From Anaerolineaceae bacterium (GTDB lineage Bacteria; Chloroflexota; Anaerolineae; Aggregatilineales; Phototrophicaceae), in NCBI GenBank assembly GCA_020634165.1, contig JACKCF010000005.1:62001-126000 (forward strand): a stretch of DNA of 64,000 bases. The letters run 5' to 3'. Below are positions 15,126 to 22,899 of this stretch, one piece after another. Numbering within the stretch: the stretch's first letter is position 1; every line of letters begins with the position of its first letter. A model generated the notes under the pieces. That model saw only the letters and a program-made list of their open reading frames with translations, ran no database searches and had not been told where the DNA came from. The translations under genes were made by a program, and so were the position numbers.

Positions 15126-16322
15126 CTAATCGCCGAGGGATGGCTCCACACTTACTTTTGCTTTGGCTTTACGTGGCCGCAGGACATAGGCATACATCAT
15201 AATCGGAATGAACATCAGCAGTGCGGCCCCAATCAGCGCGATGGTCACGCCAAAGTGATCAGCCACAGCACCCAGTAAAAGCGAAAAAACGGCGAACACC
15301 AAGCTGCCCGCAAAGCTGTTGAGCGACCCCATCGTCGCCCGCTGTTCGTCACTAAATTCTTGTTGCACCAGATTACCTCTGGCGACTGTGTTCACGCCAA
15401 AGAAAATCGAACCAGAAGACATCAGCGCGGGAGAGACAACCGACGACAGCAGCAAGCCGATCAGATTCACGGCTTCTCCGAAAATTTTCCCGCCCACCAA
15501 CAGTTTGAACTCACCAAAACGCCGGATGAGTGGTCCCGCAAAGTAAAAGCTAATCGCTGCCGTAATATTGCCGATCATCTGCGCGAGACCAATCGCCCAT
15601 ACTGGCCACAGCATTTCGATAAAAACCGAGCGAAACAGCCACGACGCCTCCCCTATCGCAAAGCTGAGGATGCTGGTGATGCTCAGCAGGCGCAGGCGTG
15701 GATTGCGCATAAAGTGTCTGATCGCTTCCGCAAGATGGGAAAAGACATTGCCCGACTTAGCCGAATGTATTTGCGGTTCAATCAGACGGAAGCTGACGAA
15801 AAGCGCCAGCACCATCGGAATAACCGAAACCCACATGACTATGCGAAACGAGGCCGCTGCGATGAACCCGCCCAACAATGCGGAGATCGCCAGCGCGAAC
15901 TGGCACATGGATGATGTCTTACCGAGGTATTCATGATAATTCGTGCGTTCGCCCATCTCAGTGACGGTATCGAACAGCAGCGCTTCATTGTTGCCGCTGT
16001 AAAAAGAACGCGCCAGCCCTTCGAGGATACCGCCAATCACCAGCGCCAGATACGTCCCGCCGATGGCATAAAACGCCATGCCGATCACCGCCGCGACCGC
16101 CCCATAGACGATGGTCATCTTGCGCCCGACCCGATCTGAGAGGATGCCTGTGGGTACTTCAAAGATAGCCTGCGCCAGCATCACGATAGAATAGACGCTC
16201 ATGCCCAGCGCATACGAACCAGATACCTGCGCAAAGTAGATAATAGCAATCGGTGCATAAGGCCGGAAATCGGTCCAGAAGTTGAACCAGCTTAGCAAAC
16301 GAATGTTGCGCGCAATGTGCAT
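15126..16322 (-). CDS. Major facilitator superfamily transporter
   Basis: A 398-residue protein with about 12 hydrophobic segments. The loop between helices 2 and 3 carries GILSDRVGRKMTIVYG, the MFS signature, after VYSIVMLAQAIFEVPT. The ATG at 16322 has AAGGGG upstream and is preferred to a GTG at 16343. The substrate is unknown; such small single-gene MFS proteins are often drug or sugar effluxers. It ends 18 nt before the MerR promoter, so the regulator's promoter does not drive it; it may be cotranscribed with nagZ upstream (66 nt gap), which would fit muropeptide or sugar uptake or efflux, but this is weak. Confidence 0.87.
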   Translation of the reverse strand: MHIARNIRLLSWFNFWTDFRPYAPIAIIYFAQVSGSYALGMSVYSIVMLAQAIFEVPTGILSDRVGRKMTIVYGAVAAVIGMAFYAIGGTYLALVIGGILEGLARSFYSGNNEALLFDTVTEMGERTNYHEYLGKTSSMCQFALAISALLGGFIAAASFRIVMWVSVIPMVLALFVSFRLIEPQIHSAKSGNVFSHLAEAIRHFMRNPRLRLLSITSILSFAIGEASWLFRSVFIEMLWPVWAIGLAQMIGNITAAISFYFAGPLIRRFGEFKLLVGGKIFGEAVNLIGLLLSSVVSPALMSSGSIFFGVNTVARGNLVQQEFSDEQRATMGSLNSFAGSLVFAVFSLLLGAVADHFGVTIALIGAALLMFIPIMMYAYVLRPRKAKAKVSVEPSLGD

Positions 16323-16388
16323 AAAAAGCCCCTTATGGGTCACAAGGGTCTAATTTAGCTCATATTGTTCGTATTGTCGAGGTCGATA

Positions 16389-17933
16389 TTAATCAATATC
16401 AACAGGCAGCACACCCACGGGGATGAACTCGCCTTGCAGCGCTTCCATGACCGCTGTCAGCGATGGGGTCGCATCGCCGGAGGTGCAAACAACCGTTCCC
16501 GCATTCGGGAACAAAGCGGCATCATATGGGTTACGCAGACACAGCACTACCAGCCGCTGCGATTCATCGGCCAGCCTGAGTGCCAACTCACGCTGCTGAT
16601 CGCTCAGGTGCGCATTGCGCGTCACCAGAATGAGCACATTGGCCTCCGCCGCCAGGTCCAGCGCCGATTCGACCAATTTGTCGTCATTATCGCGCGATTT
16701 CAGCGAAAGGGTTGTCACGAATGGCGCGGTTTCCTGCACAGCGGTCGCCAATCCTGTCAGACCGCCCTGCTCCATCACCTCGCTATCGACGATGGACGCG
16801 AATTCAATCAGCGCGACGTGCCCGGCATCCCGCAGCGGGAAAACGCCCGCATCGCGGCGCAGCATCACGACGCCACCCCGGGCTGTTTCCATAGCAACCT
16901 GTTTGTGCTCTTTGGAAGCAATACGGCTGATGTCCAGCGGCAGCTCGATAGCATACTGTGCTTTCATGGTCGCGATACGCTGGTTGGCTGAATCGACAAT
17001 ATCTTCACCGAGCCGACCACTTTCATAAGCCTCGTATAGGGCCTGCATGGCTGCTTCCTGACGCGAGCGCGTATGCGAAATCAAGATCGCGTCCAGACCC
17101 GCCAATGCTCCCAATACGGCCAGTTCACCTTCACCGAAGTTATCAGCGATGGCCTTCATCTCCATGCAATCGCTGCAAACGACCCCCTGGAACCCCAACT
17201 CTTCCCGAATGAGCTTATGAATAATGACCGGACTGAGGGTGGCGGGGTAAGTTTCATCAAGCGCGGTGAAGACCGTGTGCGTGGTCATGATGCTGGCGAT
17301 GCCCGCGTCGATCACCTGACGATACGGCAGCAAATCCACTGCCAGCAAATGCTCGACGCTCTGATCAATGCGGGCCAGTGCCAGATGCGTGTCGATGGCC
17401 GTATCGCCCAGGCCAGGGAAATGCTTGGCACAGGCGGCGACACCTTCCTGCTGCAATCCACGCACCATTGCTGATGCTAACGTCCCAATGCGCTCAGCTT
17501 CCTTGCCGAAGGAGCGCGTTCCCACTGTCGGGTTATCAGCGTTGTACGTCACATCCACTACAGGCGCATAATCCCAGTTGATACCCAATGCCCGCAGTTC
17601 CGCGCCCAGCACCACCGACATGCGCTCTGTAAGGGCTTCCGCATTCGTGGACGAACTCAACGCCATCGACCCTGGGCTTTCCGTGAATACCTTGCGCAGC
17701 CTGGAAACCGTCCCACCCTCCTGATCGATGCTGATAAGAATAGGCGTTTTGGCGGCGGCATGCAGTGAGGATGTGAGGTCGGCGAGCTGCCGGGGATTGT
17801 CTACATTACGCGCGAACAAAATCACGCCACCAATCCGGCCCTCACTCAGCCACTCCAGAATGTAATCAGGTGCCGTCAGGCCATGAAAGCCGACATACAG
17901 CATCTGGCCAATTTTCTCGATCATCGATGGCAT
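16389..17933 (-). CDS. nagZ: Beta-N-acetylhexosaminidase, GH3 family
   Basis: A 514-residue glycoside hydrolase that releases terminal GlcNAc from muropeptides or other glycans. The TIM barrel has ISIDQEGGTVSRL, the NagZ loop AKHFPGLGDTAIDTH (residues 169-183, with D181 and H183 as the Asp-His acid/base pair) and VVCSDCMEMKAI, in which D255 is the nucleophile. The KH(F/I)PG..G.T..DTH form is diagnostic of NagZ rather than other GH3 enzymes. A C-terminal about 170-residue alpha/beta domain follows, as in the two-domain Bacillus NagZ. No signal peptide is seen, suggesting a cytosolic place, or non-classical export. With murQ, kinase and AmiE-like gene nearby, muropeptide rescue is the likely role. 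Confidence 0.92.
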   Translation of the reverse strand: MPSMIEKIGQMLYVGFHGLTAPDYILEWLSEGRIGGVILFARNVDNPRQLADLTSSLHAAAKTPILISIDQEGGTVSRLRKVFTESPGSMALSSSTNAEALTERMSVVLGAELRALGINWDYAPVVDVTYNADNPTVGTRSFGKEAERIGTLASAMVRGLQQEGVAACAKHFPGLGDTAIDTHLALARIDQSVEHLLAVDLLPYRQVIDAGIASIMTTHTVFTALDETYPATLSPVIIHKLIREELGFQGVVCSDCMEMKAIADNFGEGELAVLGALAGLDAILISHTRSRQEAAMQALYEAYESGRLGEDIVDSANQRIATMKAQYAIELPLDISRIASKEHKQVAMETARGGVVMLRRDAGVFPLRDAGHVALIEFASIVDSEVMEQGGLTGLATAVQETAPFVTTLSLKSRDNDDKLVESALDLAAEANVLILVTRNAHLSDQQRELALRLADESQRLVVLCLRNPYDAALFPNAGTVVCTSGDATPSLTAVMEALQGEFIPVGVLPVDID

Positions 17934-17946
17934 GGAAATATCTCTT

Positions 17947-18339
17947 TCAGGAATTGCTATTTGTTATTGTCGCTAAGTCTATCTCAAGATGAACGCGCAC
18001 GAGCGGTCCACTAACCAGCCATTCTTCAATACGGTCTGTATTGTTCCATGCTTCGGCAATCTGCGTGACGATTGGACGCTTCGTTTCCGGCTCGATAATG
18101 GGTTCCACCCTTGCCGGAATTGTGGCCTGCACACTCTCTTTAAGGTGGAACGTGATATGCGGGTTAGCCAGCATATTAGCGTACCAGTCGCGCTTCCCTG
18201 GCAGGCCCGTGATATAAATCACGCCATCAATGTTATAGAACCAGATTTCAAACTGGCGCGGTTCGCCACTTATGCGGCCCGTCGTGGTGATGTCAATCAC
18301 GAGGTCATTTTCCAGCGCATGGGCGATTCGCTCATCCAT
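17947..18339 (-). CDS. Nitroreductase/quinone reductase-fold (Ddn/DUF385-type) protein, copy 2
   Basis: A 130-residue split-barrel protein like the F420H2-dependent deazaflavin nitroreductases. The core TTGRISGEPRQFEIWFYNIDGVIYITG and KRDWYANMLANPHITFHLK is typical, with a TGR.SG cofactor loop. It is a paralogue of the adjacent protein at 18346-18711 (similar length and motif order: DWYAN, PIV/PIL, SGPLV/DSPLV). The two genes are separated by 6 nt and cotranscribed. The substrate and the use of F420 are inference. Confidence 0.83.
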   Translation of the reverse strand: MDERIAHALENDLVIDITTTGRISGEPRQFEIWFYNIDGVIYITGLPGKRDWYANMLANPHITFHLKESVQATIPARVEPIIEPETKRPIVTQIAEAWNNTDRIEEWLVSGPLVRVHLEIDLATITNSNS

Positions 18340-18345
18340 CGTGCT

Positions 18346-18711
18346 TTAATCCTGGTGTAGGTGTACTTGCACCAGCGGGCTGTCCGTCATCCACTTCTCT
18401 ATATCTTCCGAGCGGCCCACATTCCTGGTGATGCGCTCCAGAATCGGACGCCGTTGCCCTGGCTCAGTGATAGGCTCCACCGTCGCCGGAATATCCGCCT
18501 TGGTTGTGTTCTTCAGATGAAATGTGATGTCGTGGTTCGCGACCATATTGGCGTACCAATCGCGTGTACCAGGCGTGCCCGTGATGTAAATCTTGCCATC
18601 CAGGTTATGGAACCAGATTTCGATGCGGCGCGGTTGGCCACTTTTGCGGCCTACTGTCGTAATATCAATTGTGCGATCTGTTGCCAGTGCCCTTGCGATC
18701 TTCTCATCCAT
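18346..18711 (-). CDS. Nitroreductase/quinone reductase-fold (Ddn/DUF385-type) protein, copy 1
   Basis: A 121-residue split-barrel protein with TVGRKSGQPRRIEIWFHNLDGKIYITGTPGTRDWYANMVANHDITFHLK, the Ddn/DUF385 pattern (TxGRxSG loop; W-F-h-n; RDWYAN). It is the tandem paralogue of the next gene (17947-18339), sharing most conserved positions, which points to a local duplication. The start is MDEKIARAL in both copies, arguing for this ATG. Perhaps a detoxifying F420- or flavin-linked reductase; the sequence alone does not say. Confidence 0.83.
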   Translation of the reverse strand: MDEKIARALATDRTIDITTVGRKSGQPRRIEIWFHNLDGKIYITGTPGTRDWYANMVANHDITFHLKNTTKADIPATVEPITEPGQRRPILERITRNVGRSEDIEKWMTDSPLVQVHLHQD

Positions 18712-18793
18712 ATTGGCGCCCCTTCATCTGCCAGATGCTGCAACAATACCATAAGCGGACTTTCGACCCCAAAATACTGGGCAAAACGCCAAA

Positions 18794-18828
18794 CGGGAGA
18801 TGGCACTCGTCCAGAGCAGCACCTCCCG
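18794..18828 (-). terminator. Possible terminator downstream of the RibD-like gene
   Basis: CGGGAG (18794-18799) and CTCCCG (18823-18828) can pair around a roughly 23-nt loop, about 25 nt past the stop of the reductase gene at 18854 on the minus strand; the transcript then reads TTTGGCGTTTTGC. The stem is short and the U-tract is interrupted, so this is a weak call. Confidence 0.35.
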
Positions 18829-18853
18829 CTGATAGTTCGTTTTTATATGGAAA

Positions 18854-19426
18854 TTATTCAGCGGCTAGCACGTATTTGAGGACCAGCGCCCCACTATCTG
18901 TGGCCTTACTTTCGACCAGTTTGAGACTGAGCGGCGCATCCAGTTCGGGGAACAGCGGACTACCTCCGCCCAGGATGACCGGACTCACAGTATAGATGTA
19001 TTCGTCGATCAGGTTTAATCGCATCAGCGACTGCGCCAGCGACGGACTGCCCAGCAACCAGATGTTTTTCCCTGGCTTTGCCTTCAGTTGGCTGATCTTT
19101 TCAGCTAGCTCATCGCCCTTAATGATGACATCAGCCCACTCAGCAGATTCCAATGTATCCGAAACAACGATCTTTGTCGCTTTGCGGAACCACTGCGCAT
19201 GATTACGGTCATGGGGCGTTGCATCAGGTTCAGTCCCGGCAGTCGGCCAATAGTCCGCCATGATCTTGTAAGTATTACGCCCATACAAGGCGGCATCCAT
19301 CTGGCCACTGAGGGAATCAGCCACGCTGGCCAGTTCATCGGTGAAGGCGATCCAGCCGATGCCGCCATCCCTATCGGCGACATAGCCGTCCAGCGACATA
19401 TGAATGAGAAAGACGATCTTACGCAT
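18854..19426 (-). CDS. Dihydrofolate reductase (RibD C-terminal-like) family protein
   Basis: A 190-residue protein with the RibD C-terminal/DHFR-like fold: MRKIVFLIHMSLDGYVADRDG at the start, ALYGRNTYKIMADYWPT, KIVVSDTLESAEW, and the NADPH-binding LLGSPSLAQSLMRLNLIDEYIYTVSPVILGGG. Such stand-alone proteins are NADPH-dependent reductases of unknown substrate, often near stress or antibiotic genes. Its ATG overlaps the end of the AraC regulator gene by 8 nt, so the two are translationally coupled. It shares the fold with the more distant 39178-39756 protein but is not a close copy. Confidence 0.87.
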   Translation of the reverse strand: MRKIVFLIHMSLDGYVADRDGGIGWIAFTDELASVADSLSGQMDAALYGRNTYKIMADYWPTAGTEPDATPHDRNHAQWFRKATKIVVSDTLESAEWADVIIKGDELAEKISQLKAKPGKNIWLLGSPSLAQSLMRLNLIDEYIYTVSPVILGGGSPLFPELDAPLSLKLVESKATDSGALVLKYVLAAE

Positions 19427-20192
19427 AGCTCAGGCTCCTTATGATGGGTTGCTCTTGTCGTTGACTACACGAGCATAGATCAACCATCAGTCCGCGTCTT
19501 GAACAGATTGGACAAACTTGCTCGAAAGCCGAATGCTGTAGCTGAGTCGGCGTCCGACCGAAGTAACGCCGCAATGATCGTGTCATATGTGGTTGGTCGG
19601 CATAACCTGCTTGCAGGGCCGCATCGACCATCTCAACACCCTGTTCCAACAGGGATGCCGCCCGCCGTGCGCGCTCAATCTGCTGCATCACATTCAGCGT
19701 CATACCTGTTGTGTGCAAAAAGCGCCGTCGAATCGTCCGCTCAGAAACATCAGACACGTGCCCTGCCAGCGCTTCTTTGACAATTGCATCATGTTCCAGC
19801 AAGCCCTGGCACACAAGCCGATCCGCAAAAACTTCCACATTATCAAAGGTAGGCATCTCCCATGATGAGCCTTTCGCCCAGAAACGACTGCTGGATGAGA
19901 GTGGAAGCGTCTGCGATACGTTCGCTAGATCATCCGGCGCGAGGTGCGGCATATACACACCCGCCTCGAACTGAATCACTAAAAATTCACTGCCCTCTGC
20001 CTCAAACTTAGAGAGCGCTTGTGTCAGTGGGCCTTCTGCCGCAACCCGAACCTGGCTCCCCTGCCGGAGAAACAACAGATTCCAGTGCGCATCCGCCTGA
20101 CAAATGGGCATTCGGTCTTCTTCAAAGTGGCCACGCCATACGCGATAGACATAGGGAGAATCGGATGCGCGACCCTCAAAAAATGCTGCCAT
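19419..20192 (-). CDS. AraC family transcriptional regulator
   Basis: A 257-residue regulator. An N-terminal sensor domain (HWNLLFLRQGSQVRV, FLVIQFEAGVYMPHL) precedes two helix-turn-helices (VSERTIRRRFLHTTGMTLNVMQQIERARRAASLLEQGVEMVDAALQAGYADQPHMTRSLRRYFGRTPTQLQ, about residues 147-220). An unusual about 35-residue tail follows, CPICSRRGLMVDLCSC, with four cysteines in a pattern that could bind a metal. It overlaps the RibD-like reductase gene by 8 nt and probably regulates it. The integrase at 20318 is divergent from it across 125 nt, where both promoters must lie. Confidence 0.88.
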   Translation of the reverse strand: MAAFFEGRASDSPYVYRVWRGHFEEDRMPICQADAHWNLLFLRQGSQVRVAAEGPLTQALSKFEAEGSEFLVIQFEAGVYMPHLAPDDLANVSQTLPLSSSSRFWAKGSSWEMPTFDNVEVFADRLVCQGLLEHDAIVKEALAGHVSDVSERTIRRRFLHTTGMTLNVMQQIERARRAASLLEQGVEMVDAALQAGYADQPHMTRSLRRYFGRTPTQLQHSAFEQVCPICSRRGLMVDLCSCSQRQEQPIIRSLSYA

Positions 20193-20277
20193 TGAACCTT
20201 ATCTGGAAACTATTGCCAACAAACGAATTATATCAGGATTTCGCTCATTTGTTCTTTAATCGTGCCTGTGAATCCGC

Positions 20278-20283
20278 TATAAT
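20278..20283 (+). promoter_or_regulatory. Putative -10 box of the tyrosine recombinase promoter
   Basis: A perfect TATAAT lies 34 nt before the ATG at 20318, with the RBS AGGAG (20307-20311) between. The -35 region is poor (TTCTTT at a 20-nt distance), so strength is uncertain. Confidence 0.4.
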
Positions 20284-20317
20284 GTGCAACGTATGGTTAC
20301 ACAATTAGGAGCGCCCG

Positions 20318-21340
20318 ATGCAGCCCGTTCGCCAGCCTGATCTACCCCCTGTTTTGCTAAATGCAATTGCGCTCTGGGCGGATGCCACCACCAATGCCGA
20401 CAGCGCACGTCGGGCCGACCTGCTGCGGGATAAGCAGACGGCTCTGCTCGGTGATGGCGAAAATGGTTCGGCGGCAGGGTTCTTTATGCTGGTGAAGAAA
20501 GCGCCGCAGCATGTCACACCGCTGGATGTCAAGAACTGGCAGGCATACCTCGAACAGATGGACCTGAGTGCGGCCAGCGTCTACGCCCGCATCAGCCGTC
20601 TATCGAGCTTCTACAAGTGGCTGATGAACGAGCCGCAGTTCCGGCAGCGTATTCCGATCAATCCGGTCGATCTGGCGCGGCCCAAAGCCCCCAAAGCCTA
20701 CCAGAGCGAGAAATCGCGCGCGCTCAGTGACAACGACGCCCGCGCCCTGCTCCACTATGTTCGATCCCTGTGCAGCCAGGACAACCTCAGCGCCATCCGT
20801 GACTACGCCCTGCTGCGCTTTTACTTCGCCACTGGCAAGCGCCGCGCGGAAATCATCGGACTGACTTGGCGCGACATCAGCCTGACAGCCGATGGGCTGA
20901 TCCTGCATACGCAAGAAAAAGGCGGCCTCTACCGCGCGACTGAGGTCAATGACATCGGCGTCCGCAACGCCCTGATCGCCTATTTAATCGCCTCAGAACG
21001 CTGGGACGAAGTCGAAGCGGAGGCCCTGCTTGAGCCAGATGATCCGCTGTGGCTGCGCCATGATCGGGCAACGAAGGGTCAGCAGCCAGTGACATCGCAT
21101 GGCTTTGTGAAGATGCTCAAAAAATATGCCCTGGAAGCGGGCCTGGGAGATATTCATCTGCACCAGACGCGGCACACCGTCGCGCGCATGGTTGGTGAAG
21201 ACAGCGGCGACTTACACGCCGTACAGACCGTACTCGGCCACCAGCACCTGAGCACAACCCGCGTCTACCTTGACCGCATCAGCGTCAAGCGTGACCGCCA
21301 TAGTCAGGCGATTGCGCGGCGGCTGGAGATGGAGGAATGA
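20318..21340 (+). CDS. Tyrosine recombinase / site-specific integrase
   Basis: A 340-residue integrase. The N-terminal SAM-like core-binding domain spans about residues 15-125 (SAASVYARISRLSSFYKWLM). The catalytic domain has TGKRRAEIIGLTW with R175, a beta-hairpin lysine near K201, HLHQTRHTVAR with H282, R285 and H286, and LGHQHLSTTRVYLD with H308 and the nucleophile Y317. All catalytic residues are present, so it should be active. No phage, plasmid or cargo genes adjoin it. It may be a Xer-like resolvase or a relic of an element; GC content and neighbours look chromosomal. Confidence 0.92.
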   Translation: MQPVRQPDLPPVLLNAIALWADATTNADSARRADLLRDKQTALLGDGENGSAAGFFMLVKKAPQHVTPLDVKNWQAYLEQMDLSAASVYARISRLSSFYKWLMNEPQFRQRIPINPVDLARPKAPKAYQSEKSRALSDNDARALLHYVRSLCSQDNLSAIRDYALLRFYFATGKRRAEIIGLTWRDISLTADGLILHTQEKGGLYRATEVNDIGVRNALIAYLIASERWDEVEAEALLEPDDPLWLRHDRATKGQQPVTSHGFVKMLKKYALEAGLGDIHLHQTRHTVARMVGEDSGDLHAVQTVLGHQHLSTTRVYLDRISVKRDRHSQAIARRLEMEE

Positions 21341-21643
21341 GGTAATACATCACGAATTTGGTGGTTTTTGTTGCAGTATCCGGAGTATAGTGCTGCAACT
21401 CGAAAAAAGTTCTGAGTTGCCAGTTTTGAGTGGTTAGTTTCGGTTCGTCGTTGGATCGAAGATCGCAATACGGAAATCACCCTTTCGCCGACTGTCTCTG
21501 TCAACTTCCCGAATTGTGATCAGAATATTGCGCTGGTGAACTTTATAGCGAGGTAATCATTATTATGTAGGCTTTTAGAAATTACCTTCCCACTTACATA
21601 CACGCTCGATGCGCCACACTCATGACCCATTAATGCCACAAAA
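21341..21643. other. Gene-free stretch after the recombinase
   Basis: This roughly 300-bp stretch holds no convincing ORF. It contains GTTGCAG (21370-21376) and CTGCAAC (21393-21399), an inverted repeat with a 16-nt loop that could be a weak transcription-end hairpin, followed by 'cgaaaaaagttctgag'. Otherwise nothing recognisable is seen before the LacI promoter. Confidence 0.45.
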
Positions 21644-21673
21644 TTGACAAAATCTTCCCCAATTTGTTATGAT
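21644..21673 (+). promoter_or_regulatory. Sigma-70-type promoter of the LacI regulator gene
   Basis: TTGACA at 21644-21649 and TATGAT at 21668-21673 are separated by 18 bp, close to consensus. The expected transcription start, around 21680, lies immediately before the operator palindrome at 21682-21697. Confidence 0.75.
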
Positions 21674-21681
21674 ATGCGTAA

Positions 21682-21697
21682 TCCGAAACGTTTCGGA
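21682..21697. promoter_or_regulatory. LacI-family operator O1 (autoregulation)
   Basis: TCCGAAACGTTTCGGA is a perfect 16-bp palindrome with the central CG typical of LacI/GalR operators. It covers the start of the regulator transcript. A nearly identical site lies ahead of the binding-protein gene at 22842-22855. Confidence 0.88.
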
Positions 21698-21751
21698 CAC
21701 TTGCAAGATTGCAAAATTGCTTACTTTTCGCTTAAAGAAGACGTTTTGTTT

Positions 21752-22774
21752 ATGCCTGTCACCCTTAAAGATGTCGCTGCCGCTGCTGGCTGCTCCGTGA
21801 CGACCACATCGCGGGCGTTAGGCGGTTATGATGACGTCAATGAACAGACCCGCGAGCGCATCATCACCATCGCTAAAGAGCTTGGCTATCAGCCGAATGT
21901 ACTCGCGCGTCAGTTACAGGCACAGCGAGCCGATACGATTGGCTTCGTGTTTCCGCAGGCAGCCCATCAGCCGGATGATGACTTCTTCAGCCTACTGATG
22001 AAGGGCATCAGCTATGTGGCCTCGAACAACCAGTTTGACTTGCTCGTCAGCTCGCAGTTAACACAGGAAGACGAGCTGCGAGCTTATCAGCGAATCGCGG
22101 CGGGTCGGCGCGTCGATGGCGTGATTGTCGCCCGTACTTTACGCAATGATCCGCGCATTAAGTACCTCAAAAATAACAACTACCCATTCGTTGTATCAGG
22201 CCGTTCCGCGCCGGATGAACCCGATGATTTCCCCTACGTTGATGCCGACAGTCAGGCCGGAATTCGGCAGGTCGTCGCTCATTTCATCGGCTATGGTCAT
22301 GAGCACATTGGCTTCATTTCATCGCCGCCGGAACTGGCATTTACTGAGTATCGTTTGCACGGCTATCGCGATGCACTGGCCGCGGCCAACCTGCCCTATC
22401 GCGCCGACTATGTCGTGCATGGTGACCTGCAACGAGAAAGCGGCCAACAAGCTGCCGAGGACTTGCTCAGGCGGCATCCGCAGATAACGGCCATCGTCAG
22501 CAGCAATGATGCAATGGCCCTGGGTGCAATGGCAGCCGTGCAATCAATAGGCAAGCAGGTCGGCGTTGATGTGGCCATTGGCGGCTTCGATGATATTCCG
22601 CTGGCGCGTTATTCGGTTCCTGGCCTGACGACGGTTCGCCAACCGATCTATCACATTGGCGAACTGGTCGCGGAAATGCTCATCCAGATTATCAACGGCG
22701 AAGCGCCTGAAGAAACTGGCATTCTGCTGGAACCCGAGCTGATCGTTCGCGATTCCAGCGGACAACCCCTTTAG
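21752..22774 (+). CDS. LacI family transcriptional regulator
   Basis: A 340-residue regulator. The DNA-binding headpiece at residues 1-56 is clear (VTLKDVAAAAGCSVTTTSRALGGYDDVNEQTRERI), including the hinge region LARQLQAQR; the sugar-binding periplasmic-binding-protein-like domain follows (IGFVFPQ, VDGVIVARTL, PYVDADSQAGIRQVVAHFIGYGHEHIGFISS, IVSSNDAMALGAMAAV, TTVRQPIYHIGELVAEMLIQII). I use the ATG at 21752; a longer frame would start inside the promoter and include the operator. The likely inducer is the sugar imported by the ABC transporter that follows, which could be a glucosyl-glycerate or similar disaccharide. It precedes its target operon on the same strand. Confidence 0.93.
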   Translation: MPVTLKDVAAAAGCSVTTTSRALGGYDDVNEQTRERIITIAKELGYQPNVLARQLQAQRADTIGFVFPQAAHQPDDDFFSLLMKGISYVASNNQFDLLVSSQLTQEDELRAYQRIAAGRRVDGVIVARTLRNDPRIKYLKNNNYPFVVSGRSAPDEPDDFPYVDADSQAGIRQVVAHFIGYGHEHIGFISSPPELAFTEYRLHGYRDALAAANLPYRADYVVHGDLQRESGQQAAEDLLRRHPQITAIVSSNDAMALGAMAAVQSIGKQVGVDVAIGGFDDIPLARYSVPGLTTVRQPIYHIGELVAEMLIQIINGEAPEETGILLEPELIVRDSSGQPL

Positions 22775-22841
22775 CAAACTCGTATTTCGTGAGGATGGTT
22801 TAGCGATTTTTTCAGCATAAGGAGGCAACTGTCACAAGTAT

Positions 22842-22855
22842 CCAAAACGTTTCGG
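22842..22855. promoter_or_regulatory. LacI-family operator O2 ahead of the sugar ABC operon
   Basis: CCAAAACGTTTCGG differs from O1 at one of 14 positions. It is 45 nt upstream of the binding-protein ATG at 22900, between the regulator and the transporter genes, where binding would block the operon promoter. Confidence 0.82.
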
Positions 22856-22899
22856 TACCTCAATTATCGGTTTAGAGATGTGTTTTGAAGGGAAAAATC

